Shown: positions 1-9,609 of the stretch, in pieces | Position numbering within the stretch: the stretch's first letter is position 1 | How the letters are laid out: the number at the start of each line of letters is the position of its first letter | NCBI RefSeq assembly: GCF_013385825.1 | Contig: NZ_JACAPG010000005.1 | Span: 152,103-216,102 of the forward strand | Source of the DNA: Pseudomonas reactans | Lineage (GTDB): Bacteria > Pseudomonadota > Gammaproteobacteria > Pseudomonadales > Pseudomonadaceae | Direction: 5' to 3' | DNA: 64,000 nt | Notes under the pieces: generated by a model | What the model was told of the DNA's origin: nothing | Database searches by the model: none | Seen by the model: the letters and a program-made list of their open reading frames with translations, nothing else | Position numbers and translations under genes: made by a program

Positions 1-702
1 GGTGCCTCGGCTTAATTGTGTGATGACCGTGCGCGCCTGTGGTTGGCGATTGACGCTGGCCAGCCAGTACGGCGACTCCGGCACCCAGCGAGCCACCACT
101 AATGCCCACAACCCACCCAGTGAACTCACCACAATGATCGTGCGCCAACCATAGGGCATCAGCCATACGGTCGCGCCCAGGGCCAGCAGCATGCCGATTG
201 GCCATCCCGAGGCCAGGTACACGGTCAGCGCGCCGCGATGGCGTACTGGCAATAGCTCCTGATAGTGAGCAAATGTCACCACCATCATGCCGACTGCGGC
301 CACCCCCGACAGCAGTCGTAATGCGTAGAGCGAGGCGTAGTCGGGGGCAAACGCGCTCGCCAACGACACCACGCCGTAACTGGCCAGGCTCCAGACCACT
401 GCGCCCTTGCGGCCGATACGTTCGGCGAGCTTGCCCCAGACCAGCGAGCCTAGCAGCATGCCGATGAACATCGCGCCGATCAGGTGGCCGACGGCAAGCG
501 CATCCAGGGAAAAATCCTTGGCGATCAGCGGCGCTGTGTAGACGATGATCATCATCTCCCACGCCTCAATGGCGAATACAAAGAACAGGGCGAGGCAGCA
601 CTTGAGGTGCTCGCGGGTCAGGGGTACGTCTCTGAATACATCGCCCACTTGCCGAGTGGAGGTGTAAGTGGTTTGTGCGGGCATTGGCGTGACGTCGCTC
701 AT
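1..702 (-). CDS. MFS transporter, N-terminal part (runs off window)
   Basis: The reverse strand is open for 234 codons from an ATG preceded by GGAG at about 9 nt, and it continues past the window edge, so only the N-terminal half is visible. The protein has a polar N-terminus followed by hydrophobic segments typical of the major facilitator superfamily. The conserved loop between helices 2 and 3 reads GSLVWGKLAERIGRKGAV, the classic MFS signature. It starts 21 nt after the racemase gene and is the last visible gene of the hydantoinase operon, so it probably imports the operon's substrate across the inner membrane. The family (aromatic-acid/metabolite symporters) and the specificity are inferred. 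Confidence 0.8.
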   Translation of the reverse strand, partial: MSDVTPMPAQTTYTSTRQVGDVFRDVPLTREHLKCCLALFFVFAIEAWEMMIIVYTAPLIAKDFSLDALAVGHLIGAMFIGMLLGSLVWGKLAERIGRKGAVVWSLASYGVVSLASAFAPDYASLYALRLLSGVAAVGMMVVTFAHYQELLPVRHRGALTVYLASGWPIGMLLALGATVWLMPYGWRTIIVVSSLGGLWALVVARWVPESPYWLASVNRQPQARTVITQLSRGT

Positions 703-723
703 AGAGAGTGCTCCAAGTGAAGG

Positions 724-1545
724 CTAGGCTTGCACACGGTTACCAATCGGCACCGGGCCCTGAAACAGGCCGAAGGCTTTGATTTCGGCTTCCGGTGGCG
801 GCTCGCAACTGCCGACGCGGCTGGGGCTCCAACCGAAGCGCTGCTTCATGCCTGCCATGGCCTCGGCCATCTTGAACGCGGCGACCACAGGGTCGATCAC
901 GGGGACGCCAACCTCACGCTGCACCTGTTCGAAGAAACCAAATTCGATGGTGCAGCCCAAAATGATCGCTTCCGCGCCGTCTTCCTCAACGGCCTGAAAT
1001 GCCTGCTCAATGATCTTGCGACGGGTGAGGGCCGGGTCTTTCTGGAACTCATCGACGCCCATGCCCAGCGCGCGCATAGAGGCGAGTCGGTCCGCCGCGC
1101 CGTAGCCTCGTATGCGCTCGCGCATTTGCTCCATCCATTTGTCTCGCCCGACGATGATCGAATAACGGTTAGCCAACTGGTCGGCGATCTGCAAACTGGC
1201 CTGGCAGGGTGCAACGACCAGGCAATTGCCGGAGATTTCCCGTGCATCCTCCAGGGCCGGATCGTAGAAGCAGCCAATCACCAGTGCATCGATGTTTTGC
1301 TGCGCGCAATCGCGGGCGACGCGTACTGTGCGCTCGTAAGTCATTGCCTCGTAGGCCCGGTACTCCAGGTGTGTTGGGCTGGGCTGCATGTCGAACGACA
1401 CCACTTCGATGTGTGTCGAGGGCTGCTTGATGCCGTGCAGCAAGTCGGCGATCGGTGCGTCGAACATCGAGCAACCAATGGGGTTAAGCCAGCGCACTGT
1501 CACCGGCACATCGTGTGGCGGGGGAGTGGGGGTTGGGGTGTGCAT
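724..1545 (-). CDS. Asp/Glu/hydantoin racemase family protein
   Basis: A protein of about 273 residues. I chose the internal ATG because GAGGAA lies 7 nt upstream; an in-frame start further upstream would add only nine residues. The two half-site cysteines of the Asp/Glu/hydantoin racemase fold are visible: one in VIGCFYDPAL and one in EAIILGCTIEFGFF, each following a hydrophobic strand. The family interconverts enantiomers of hydantoins or amino acids without a cofactor. Directly downstream of hyuA, hyuB and an outer-membrane channel, it probably racemises the cyclic substrate so that a stereospecific hydrolase can use both forms. A maleate-isomerase-like role is the main alternative. Confidence 0.8.
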   Translation of the reverse strand: MHTPTPTPPPHDVPVTVRWLNPIGCSMFDAPIADLLHGIKQPSTHIEVVSFDMQPSPTHLEYRAYEAMTYERTVRVARDCAQQNIDALVIGCFYDPALEDAREISGNCLVVAPCQASLQIADQLANRYSIIVGRDKWMEQMRERIRGYGAADRLASMRALGMGVDEFQKDPALTRRKIIEQAFQAVEEDGAEAIILGCTIEFGFFEQVQREVGVPVIDPVVAAFKMAEAMAGMKQRFGWSPSRVGSCEPPPEAEIKAFGLFQGPVPIGNRVQA

Positions 1546-1578
1546 AGGGTATTTCCTCGGATAGGGGGCCAATTGGGG

Positions 1579-2466
1579 CTAGAAGAACTTCACCAGCGCC
1601 ATGGTCAGCTCATTGGAATGGGTCAGATTGGCGCTGTGGTAGTAGTCGACATTCAGATTTGCCGACAGGTAGAGCCCCTGTTGGGAAAACCCTGTGTAGG
1701 TCATCGACGGTCCGATCTTTCCAACCCGCGACTCGGCATAGTCCGAGGCTGTTCGGTTGTTGATGTGGTAGACGTGGTGCACGCCCAGCCACAGGTCATC
1801 TGTGACGAGATAGCCAGCGGCGACATTGGCCAGCCATAGGCTGACACCGCCTTGCAAGCGCTTGGGATCGCCGGTGCCGAAATCCGTGCTGTTGCGGTTA
1901 CGCGCGGCGTAATGGATGCCAACCGGGGTAAAGGTGGCGGCGAATTTTCCGACGCGCAGGTAGTTGGCGAGGCTGAAGCTCACCGCATAGCGGTTGGCGA
2001 AGGCGCCGTAACCGGCGACCTCGTTGTTGCCGTTGGGGAACTCGACCATCAGCGTCGGGTTGGTCCAGAAGGTGGTGTAGTCGTCGGCGCCGTAGGCGCT
2101 GGTGGGCTCGACCACGTTGTAGTAGTAGGCAAAGCCGAGATTGGGCGACGCGATGCCCCACGGGCTGACGTTTTTCGCGTCATTGGTGCTGGCGTATCCG
2201 GGGACGGCACCGACCCAGAACTGCAATTGGTCGCGCGTCGTGTCGGTAAAGCCCGTCTCGGAAAAGTATGCAAGCACGGTGTTGCCACCGGCACGTACGT
2301 TGCCGTCGGTGTTGCGATTGAAGACCGGGAAGGTTTCAAGGGCCCAGCGTCCAGGAGGCCCTGGCTGACCAAAGCCGATGAATTGTTCGGCTTGGGTTGA
2401 AGGGCTGCCCAATACCAAAGCCAGTGAGCACGCAGCGCCTAAGCGCGAGAGTGGATGTTGCAACAT
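1579..2466 (-). CDS. Outer-membrane channel, phenol MetA-pathway type
   Basis: 295 residues with a cleavable signal peptide (hydrophobic core followed by STQA, then EQF). The mature part is rich in alternating aromatic and polar residues and ends in LVKFF, a C-terminal phenylalanine typical of beta-barrel proteins sorted by the Bam complex. The overall pattern resembles the 'MetA-pathway of phenol degradation' outer-membrane family, often found beside catabolic operons as presumed uptake channels. It lies between hyuB and the racemase with GAGGGAA as ribosome-binding site, so it is likely the outer-membrane entry port for the same substrate. Family assignment is by resemblance. Confidence 0.7.
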   Translation of the reverse strand: MLQHPLSRLGAACSLALVLGSPSTQAEQFIGFGQPGPPGRWALETFPVFNRNTDGNVRAGGNTVLAYFSETGFTDTTRDQLQFWVGAVPGYASTNDAKNVSPWGIASPNLGFAYYYNVVEPTSAYGADDYTTFWTNPTLMVEFPNGNNEVAGYGAFANRYAVSFSLANYLRVGKFAATFTPVGIHYAARNRNSTDFGTGDPKRLQGGVSLWLANVAAGYLVTDDLWLGVHHVYHINNRTASDYAESRVGKIGPSMTYTGFSQQGLYLSANLNVDYYHSANLTHSNELTMALVKFF

Positions 2467-2530
2467 GACGGTTCCCTCTTATTGTTTTAGGTGAACGCAT
2501 GGAAAGCCGCCGAGCGGCGGCAGGTTGGAA

Positions 2531-4189
2531 TCAGGGCATGACGCCGTACACGGCGCGGGCGGTTTGCGCGTCGAGGTAGCCATTCCTCAAGTCGTCGCGC
2601 ACGGCAGCTGGATCGCGTGCTGCGGGCGGGCCAAAGCCGCCGCCTGCGCCGGTGCGTACCCGCACCAGATCTCCGGCATTGAGAGGGATGCTGCTGGCCA
2701 TGGCGTAGCGTTCTGGCGGGTTGTCGCCGCGCAGCACTTCCACGTAGTTGGGGGTGCCGTCCAGGCCTTGTTGCAGGCCCCAAGGAGGGACGACTGAGCG
2801 GGTGTAGCCGCAGGTCAGGAAGCTCTCATCGGCCCGCACGCGATAATCGATGCAGATGCCGCGCCCGCCACGGAACTGGCCGTGGCCACCCGGCTCATCG
2901 TTCAGTGCCATGCGCTCGACATACAGGCCGTAACGGGCTTCGCAGACTTCCACCGGGCAGTTGTAGGTCTCGCCGTGCAGGCCGCAGTAAACGGCGTTGT
3001 TGCCATCACGTCCGGGTTCGGCGCCCCAGCCACCGATTTCCGGCTCCACCAGGGTGAACAGCCGACCGGTATCCGGATGCCGGCCGCCGATAACGGTGGC
3101 GCAGACCGAAGAGAAATTGCCCGCCGGCAAACGGTCGGGAAAATGCTGGGCCAGGCAGCGCAAGATCAGATCGTGCACACGAATCAGGTTTTCGAAGTAA
3201 AACCCTTCAGCAGCTGGCGGCTGGGCATCGAATAACGAGCCTGGACGCGTCAGCACATTCAATGGGCGGAAGGTGCCCCCATTGGTGATGCCTTGCGGGG
3301 TCGTAAGGGCTTTGAACGCCATCTGGGCCGCAACCACTGCGCCATCCCGGCTCAGGTTGGTGGGCCCGGCGCACTGATCGGGGTTGTCGCGCAGGTCCAC
3401 GGTCATTGTACGGTCATAGATCTGCACCGACACCGTATACAGGCTGCCGTCGTCTTGCGGCTCCACCAAGGAAAGGCTGACATTGGGCAGTTCTTCTAGG
3501 GCTTTGCGCGATACTTTTTCGCCCAGGTCCATGAAATCCTGCATCGCCAGCAAAAACAGGTCAGTGCCGTATTTGGTCGTCAACTCACGCAGGTGCAAGG
3601 CCCCGCCGCGTACTGCTGCTACGCCAGCCCAGAGATCGCCTTCCATGAAGTCCGGCATGCGCGTGTTGGCCCGCAGGATCTGCAGTACCGAGCGGATAGG
3701 TTGGCCACGGCTGATAAGCTTGACCGAGCACAATCGCAGGCCCTCCTGAAAGATGTCGGTAGCCTGAGTGGACATCGATCCGGGGACCATGCCACCCACA
3801 TCGTTCCAATGCGCGATGTTCGCAGTCCAGGCCACGCGCCGACCTTCGGCAAACACAGGCATGGCCAGCACCACATCGTTCAGGTGAGTCACTGCGCCGC
3901 TATGGGGGTCGTTGCAGATGAACACATCGCCGTCTTCGATATCATTGGGGCCGGCATGCTGGAGCAGAATCTGTTTGACCGCCTTGTCCAGCACCCCGAC
4001 GAAGGCCGGAATACCCGCGCCGGAGCTGGCGATTTCACCGTTGGCGTCGGTGATGCCGGTGCCCATGTCCAGCACCTCATAGATAATTGGGCTCATGGCG
4101 GCCTTGCGCATGGCGACGAACATTTCGTCAGCAATGGCTTGCAGCGAGTTTTGAATGATGTCGCGAGTAAAGATATCAAGCGTATGCAT
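2531..4189 (-). CDS. hyuB: N-methylhydantoinase B / hydantoinase B subunit
   Basis: 552 residues, normal length for HyuB. The N-terminus has the family pattern TRDIIQNSLQAIADEMFVAM, then ICNDPHSGAVTHLNDVV (a metal/substrate-binding segment of the family), and near the C-terminus GAGGGFGPPAARDPAAVRDD. HyuB pairs with HyuA in ATP-dependent opening of cyclic amides such as N-methylhydantoin; homologous pairs act on 5-oxoproline or caprolactam. It starts 13 nt after hyuA ends, with GGAG 8 nt upstream of the ATG, so the two are translated from one message. The true substrate cannot be read from sequence. Confidence 0.9.
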   Translation of the reverse strand: MHTLDIFTRDIIQNSLQAIADEMFVAMRKAAMSPIIYEVLDMGTGITDANGEIASSGAGIPAFVGVLDKAVKQILLQHAGPNDIEDGDVFICNDPHSGAVTHLNDVVLAMPVFAEGRRVAWTANIAHWNDVGGMVPGSMSTQATDIFQEGLRLCSVKLISRGQPIRSVLQILRANTRMPDFMEGDLWAGVAAVRGGALHLRELTTKYGTDLFLLAMQDFMDLGEKVSRKALEELPNVSLSLVEPQDDGSLYTVSVQIYDRTMTVDLRDNPDQCAGPTNLSRDGAVVAAQMAFKALTTPQGITNGGTFRPLNVLTRPGSLFDAQPPAAEGFYFENLIRVHDLILRCLAQHFPDRLPAGNFSSVCATVIGGRHPDTGRLFTLVEPEIGGWGAEPGRDGNNAVYCGLHGETYNCPVEVCEARYGLYVERMALNDEPGGHGQFRGGRGICIDYRVRADESFLTCGYTRSVVPPWGLQQGLDGTPNYVEVLRGDNPPERYAMASSIPLNAGDLVRVRTGAGGGFGPPAARDPAAVRDDLRNGYLDAQTARAVYGVMP

Positions 4190-4202
4190 GGTGAAACTCC
4201 CG

Positions 4203-6287
4203 TCAGCCGTTGATCGTGATGTGCAGGTTGCCGAGACGGTCTACGTACACTCGGTTGTGTGGGTGAACGACCACAGTGGTGCCGGCGTCTTCGACGATGG
4301 CGGGGCCGTCGAAACACATCTGGGGTTCTAGCAGGGCGTAGTCGTAGATGGCCGCTTCGTGGATGCCGTCCGTGGCGTAGTCGACGACGCGATGGCTTTT
4401 GCGTGCGGCCTCCAGCGTGCGCCCGGTCACCGCAAGGGCTTCGGGAATCAGCTTGTCAATTTGAGCAGTGGCGACCAGGTGGAAGCCGACGATCTCAACG
4501 GGGGCGTCCAGGCAATAGGTGTAGTGCTGCTCGTACAGGGTGTGGAAGCGGTGTTCGATGTGTGCCCAGTCGCGGTCGAGTTGTTCGTCAGCGTCCAGCG
4601 GCACTTCCACCGAGTGTTCCTGGTTCTGATAACGCAGCTTGCAATGCACCTTTAATTCGACCCGCTCCGGCGGCACTGCTTCGGCAATGAATTGCTCGCG
4701 GGCCGACGCCATCAGTTCATCCAGGAATACCTGGGTTTGCGCCTGTGCATGCGGCTGAGTGGTATCGACAAAACGATTGATGAACAGGTCGCGGCGCAAG
4801 TCCGACAGCGTCATGCCCCACGCTGAAAACACCGAGGCACCGCGTGGGACTATGACTTTTTTGACACCCAGCTCTTGAGCCAGGGCGACCGCATGCAGCG
4901 CGCCACCGCCGCCAAAAGCCATCAGGGTCAGGTCCCGGGGATCGTGGCCGCGGCTCAACGACACCAACTTCAGCGCGTTGACCATATTGTTGTTAGCCAG
5001 GCGCACCACACCACGGGCAATTTCATCGGCAGGCAGATCCAGGCGTTCGCTCAGAAGGCTAAAGCCATCCGCCACTGCTTGCAGGTCGGCGACAATTTCG
5101 CCGCCGCAGAAGTACGTCGGGTTGATTCGGCCGAGTGCTAGGTTGGCATCAGTGGTCGTGATATCGGTGCCACCGTTGCCGTACGCCGCCGGGCCAGGCA
5201 GGGCGCCCGCTGATTGCGGGCCGACATGCAACTTGTCAAACCCGTCGACCCAGGCGATGGAGCCGCCACCGTTGCCGATCTCCACCAAGTCCACCACGGG
5301 AACCATGATGGGGTAGCCGGCATTGAGGCGGTCGCGCTCGATCCAGTAGTCCGTTTTGATCGCGACCTGGCCGTTGCGGATCAGCGCGCACTTGGCCGTG
5401 GTGCCCCCGATGTCGAGCCCCAGCAGGTTGGGCTCATCGATCAAGCGCCCCAGCTCGGCAGCGGCCCAAAAGCCGCTGGCCGGCCCCGACTCGACCATGG
5501 TGATGGGGATGTCCCTGGCGTGGGCCACACTGTCAACGCCGCAATTGGATTGCATGATGTACAGCGGCGCCTCGTAACCTCCGCTGCGCAGGCCCGCCTC
5601 CAGTTCATCGAGATAGCGCGCCGCGATCGGTTGCACGTAGGCCGACAGCACCGTGGTGCTGGAGCGCTCGTACTCACGCCATTCACGGGTGATCTGGTGT
5701 GAAGCGACCACCGATACTTCTGGCCACAGCCGCTTCACTTCGGCCAGCACTGCCTGTTCGTGACCGGGGTTGGCATACGCATGCAGCAGGCAAATAGCGA
5801 TGGCTTGCACGCCATCGGCGCGGAAGGCTTCGATGATGGCGGGCAACTCGTCCAGCACCAATGGCTCGCGCTCACGGCCATCGGTGTGCAGGCGTCCGAC
5901 CATTTCCCTGCGCAGGTAGCGCGGAACAAAAGGCGCGGGTTTGACCCATTTCAGGTTGAAGTAGTCAGGGCGGTTGGCCCGGGCGATTTCCAAGATATCG
6001 CGAAAGCCTCGGGTGGTGATCAGCGCGGTCTTGACCCCGCGTCGTTCGGTAAGCGCGTTGATGACGACAGTGGTGCCGTGGGCGAGGAAGTCGACTTCCG
6101 AGAGCGTTACCCGTGCCTTTTTGATAACGTTGAGAATGCCTTGGGCAAAGTTTGGCGGCGTGGTGTCCACCTTCGCTGTACGAATAGTCTGCCGGCCGGT
6201 GGCGGGATCACTTTCGAAATACACAAGGTCAGTAAAGGTGCCACCCACATCGGTGGCTACGCGCACGGTCTTTCGGCTTTTCTGCAC
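4203..6287 (-). CDS. hyuA: N-methylhydantoinase A / hydantoinase A subunit
   Basis: 694 residues, full length for HyuA. DVGGTFTD at residues 13-20 and LGLDIGGTTAKCAL near residue 295 are the two phosphate-binding segments of the ASKHA-type ATPase core. AHGTTVVINAL and a glycine-rich MAFGGGGALHA segment follow the family order. Start is GTG, supported by AGGAG 7 nt upstream. It couples ATP hydrolysis to ring opening with HyuB. It is the first gene of a five-gene minus-strand operon with hyuB, an outer-membrane channel, a racemase and an MFS importer. The family also includes acetone carboxylase, oxoprolinase and caprolactamase subunits, so hydantoin itself is not proven. Confidence 0.9.
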   Translation of the reverse strand: MQKSRKTVRVATDVGGTFTDLVYFESDPATGRQTIRTAKVDTTPPNFAQGILNVIKKARVTLSEVDFLAHGTTVVINALTERRGVKTALITTRGFRDILEIARANRPDYFNLKWVKPAPFVPRYLRREMVGRLHTDGREREPLVLDELPAIIEAFRADGVQAIAICLLHAYANPGHEQAVLAEVKRLWPEVSVVASHQITREWREYERSSTTVLSAYVQPIAARYLDELEAGLRSGGYEAPLYIMQSNCGVDSVAHARDIPITMVESGPASGFWAAAELGRLIDEPNLLGLDIGGTTAKCALIRNGQVAIKTDYWIERDRLNAGYPIMVPVVDLVEIGNGGGSIAWVDGFDKLHVGPQSAGALPGPAAYGNGGTDITTTDANLALGRINPTYFCGGEIVADLQAVADGFSLLSERLDLPADEIARGVVRLANNNMVNALKLVSLSRGHDPRDLTLMAFGGGGALHAVALAQELGVKKVIVPRGASVFSAWGMTLSDLRRDLFINRFVDTTQPHAQAQTQVFLDELMASAREQFIAEAVPPERVELKVHCKLRYQNQEHSVEVPLDADEQLDRDWAHIEHRFHTLYEQHYTYCLDAPVEIVGFHLVATAQIDKLIPEALAVTGRTLEAARKSHRVVDYATDGIHEAAIYDYALLEPQMCFDGPAIVEDAGTTVVVHPHNRVYVDRLGNLHITING

Positions 6288-6457
6288 GGTTCGTCTCCTG
6301 GATCGTGTCTTGTCGGAAGCAGGAGAAGGACGGCATCGCGTCCCTCATTGCTGATGGTCACGATGCTAGGCAGGGTGTTGAAGGGGGGCCACGGGCGGGG
6401 CGGGTAGGTCACTGGCCAACAGGCAGTAAGACCTACCCGCCTGAGTAGGTTGGTGAC

Positions 6458-9113
6458 TTAAACGGTGGTGTTGAGGTGCCCTTGACGTATCGCAGCGCTG
6501 ATTGCCGCGGTGCGATTGTCCACGCCCAGTTTGGCGAACAGGTGTTTGAGGTGGAACTTCACCGTGTTCTCGGAGATATCCAGGGCGAGGGCGATGGCTT
6601 TGTTGGATTGACCGCTGGCAAGCAGCTCCAGTACCTGGGTTTCCTTGCCACTCAGGGCCATGTGCACCGGCGTTGGGTGCGAACGCCAGCCGCGTAGTCG
6701 CGTGATTATTGTCGGCAATAGCGTTGTGGGTTGGGAGTAGGCCTCCAATGCCGGTAGTAGGCAGGGGCCGACTTCCAGTAGAAGGCCGGGCAGGGCGTAC
6801 TGAATGATCGGGGCCAGGGCCACATCGAGTTCATCGGATTGGAGCCGCTGGCCTTTGCTCGCTGCGGCCAAGGCCATCAACCTCAAGCGCCAGGCGGGTA
6901 GACGCAAGCCTTTGTTCTCCATCGCTTCAGCGGTTCGTTGAAGGCCTGTCAATGCGGCCCCCGAGCAACCGCTGAGTAACTGCAAGCGGCCCAACGCCAG
7001 GCTGGCAGCTTCCTGACTGCGCCAGTCTTCGCGCTGATCTGCAATCTGTTCCAGATTGGCCTGCAGGAGCGCTTGGCGAGCGGCGTGCAACTGCCCGCTC
7101 TGTACCTGGGCGTCGATAGACCAGGCCTGTACCAGGCGTGATAACCGTGGCCACTGGCGCGCGCGCCAGTTGGTCCACATGGCTTAGCTCCTGTAGTGCG
7201 GCATGCAACCCATGGCTGCGTAACCGAGTACGCCATGCTACCTCTGCCGTCACCGCGATCACATCCAGCCAGCCATCGGCGTGTTCCAACGCGGCCCAGC
7301 CGTCATCCAGCCAGGGTTGGGTTCCGGACCAGGTTCCTTGCCAATACAGCTGGCGTGCCTTGAAGCAGCCGACCAGTGCCCGCAACGAACTCTCTCGACC
7401 AAAATGGCCGTCGGCGAATGCCAGTGCCTCGTCCACCAGTGTGTTGGCTTCGTTGATAAAGCCTGATACCGCCAGAGCCTGTGCCTCATGGATTCTGCAG
7501 TAATTCTCGCCACGCGGGCTGGCGATCACGCGCATTTTGACGTGAGCGTCCCTGATGGTTTGCAGGCTTGATACCAGTTCGCCGCGAGTTAGAGCCGCCA
7601 GTGCATGCACACACTCCAGCGTGGCTTGTGCGAGGGTTTGGTCGAGGGGGTAGGGGCTGCTCTGGAACCTCACAATATCGGCATTGAGGCACTCAAAACG
7701 GTCATGATAGGCATCTGCCAGGGTTCGAATAACGTGAAAGTCGCGGGCGAGTCGTGCATCCCCGATCACCGAGACCCGGGCCAGGTGCAACAGTTGCGCT
7801 GACAGTTTGTGATCACCCTGTTTGGCGTGCAGGTAGGCCTGGAGCAGCAGGAGGTCAGGCTGGGTGTTACACGTAACGGCGTCGAACTGACTCAATAAAC
7901 CCTGGGCGTAACGAATGCCATGGTGCAGCACCAGTTCCCAGCCGCCTGCGCTGACTACCAGGTTGACCGCCAGTGGGATGTCGCCCGCCTTGAGCGCGTG
8001 ATGGATGGCTTGGCTCCAGTCCTTCTGATGTGCCAACCAATGTGCGGCAGCGCGGTGGATTACCTGAGCCTGATGACTGTCTATACGCAGGCGCAGGAAG
8101 TCACGTAGTAATGCATGGTAGCGGAACCATTGACGTTCGGGGTCCAGGGGAATCAGTAGCGTGTCGAGGTGGTGCAGTTGTCTTAAAAGGTCTGCGCTGT
8201 CATGGCGGCCGCGCACCGCATCGGCCAAATCGGCGTTGAAACGTTGCAGCAGAGAGGTCTGCAGCAACAGTGATTGGCAGTCCGCGGACAGGCTGTTGAA
8301 AATATGTGAGGTGAGGTAGTTCGCAACGTCCGTCACGCCCCCGGAGAATGCCGTTAAACCATACGCTGAGCCATCAATGCTGGTACGCCACAGGCGCGCC
8401 AACTGCACCGCCACGGCCCATCCCTCGGTAGCAATATGCACTCGGCGCAGGTCGTTCTCATCCACTGCCTCGCCCAGAATGCCCCGCACCTCCTGAAGGG
8501 ACAGGATCAGCTCCCGTGCACTGATTTCATGCACCCAACCCTTGGCTTTCCAGCAGGACAGCGGCCAGTCTGGGCGCGTCCTACTGGCAACCACCCAACG
8601 TAACCCCGGCGCGGCTTGCTCCACTAACACACCTAGCAGCACACCCACCTCGGGACTGGCAGCGAGGTGATAATCATCCAGAAATAATGTAATTGATCGA
8701 TCTTCCTCTGCAAGTGCTCTCAGCAGCGCCTGGATAGTGCGCTGTGGCTGCACGTCCAGGGCTTGCGAGGCTGCCAGGCGCGGTAAGTGCGCCAGCGCAA
8801 CGCCAGCATGGTCCAGGGCGAGGATCAGGTACGCGAGGAAACGATTGGGGTCTGAATCGGCCTCGTCCACTGATAGCCAAGCTACTAGGGCCTTCGGCGC
8901 TTGCTGGTGTATCGCTATGTGCCATTGCATCAGCAAGGTGGTTTTACCGAAGCCGGCGGGGGAGGTCAGCAGCGTCAGCGGGACAAGCGCGTTTGCTTGC
9001 ATTGAGTTTAACAGCGCTTCGCGCGCAACCGACGTGAGCAAGAGCTGCGGCGGTGTGAGTTTGCCGATCCAGTACCAAGCATTGGATGAGCGAGGGGGAA
9101 ATTTTTGGTTCAT
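6458..9113 (-). pseudogene. MalT-like ATP-dependent LuxR regulator, frameshifted
   Basis: The N-terminal part has a Walker A segment PAGFGKTTLL near residues 52-61 and continues through a MalT-like NTPase and helical-repeat region. The C-terminal part, in a different frame, ends with a LuxR HTH (LSGKETQVLELLASG then DISENTVKFHLKHLF). The frames join at a (GC)5 run near residue 649. The first frame reads DQLARAPVATV; shifting there gives DQLARARQWPRL. Restoring two bases would give about 885 residues, the usual MalT/LAL length. Without that the DNA-binding domain is lost. The gene lies upstream of and co-oriented with the hyu operon and is its likely regulator. Sequencing error, slippage and true pseudogene are all possible. 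The ATG has no strong ribosome-binding site; a GTG four codons upstream is an alternative. Confidence 0.8.
7157..7166. repeat. (GC)5 dinucleotide run at the frameshift
   Basis: Five GC units lie inside the MalT-like regulator exactly where the N-terminal and C-terminal reading frames must be joined. Six units would restore a continuous frame. Short dinucleotide runs can gain or lose units by slippage. Confidence 0.75.
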
Positions 9114-9125
9114 GGTGAGACGCAC

Positions 9126-9609
9126 TAATGACGATCTATTGGGTGCGTTTTAACAGCAAATTACACCAGTTGTTTATTGACTGTGTTACCCGTAGTTTCC
9201 AAGGCTCAGGCACGAAAAATTAGCCCCACTACCCGATCAGTTTTCCTCGGGGTGTGAGTGTCCGAATTCGTTGACCTGCAGGTCGCTGGCTTGAGGGTTG
9301 ATCCAGACGATTGCAGTGCGACTGTAGGTTCGTTCGTGCTAATCCTAGGCTCCGTTGTTGGCCGGATAAACCTCATCAGGAGTGCAACCGTATTGCGCGA
9401 CGAGCGGGCTACTAGAATGTCGAGGGCTACTCGGAAGGGTTTTGCATGGAACCGGACTCCCTTTTGGGCATATTTTTATCAAACCGAAAAATGTGGATTT
9501 TTTTGCCTGCTATTTCGTTATCGCCGGGTGGTGTGCGGTATTCCAATAGTGCATTGCTGATGTGTGTCGATGAAAGAATCGACCCGACATCCACTGCAGG
9601 AACCCACAG
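9126..9609. other. 484-bp intergenic stretch, no gene recognised
   Basis: The stretch lies between the MalT-like regulator and a muramidase gene. It becomes AT-richer near 9460-9530. A 100-codon open frame inside it has no recognisable domain or good start signal. It presumably holds promoters for both flanking genes, but I see no clear operator or RNA gene. Confidence 0.4.

Noticed and set aside
730-1839. 369-codon plus-strand frame over the racemase gene
   Set aside because: It is antisense to the racemase and outer-membrane protein genes and has a composition typical of a shadow frame.
9258-9560. 100-codon plus-strand frame before the muramidase gene
   Set aside because: It has no ribosome-binding site, no domain and unnatural composition, so I treat the region as intergenic.
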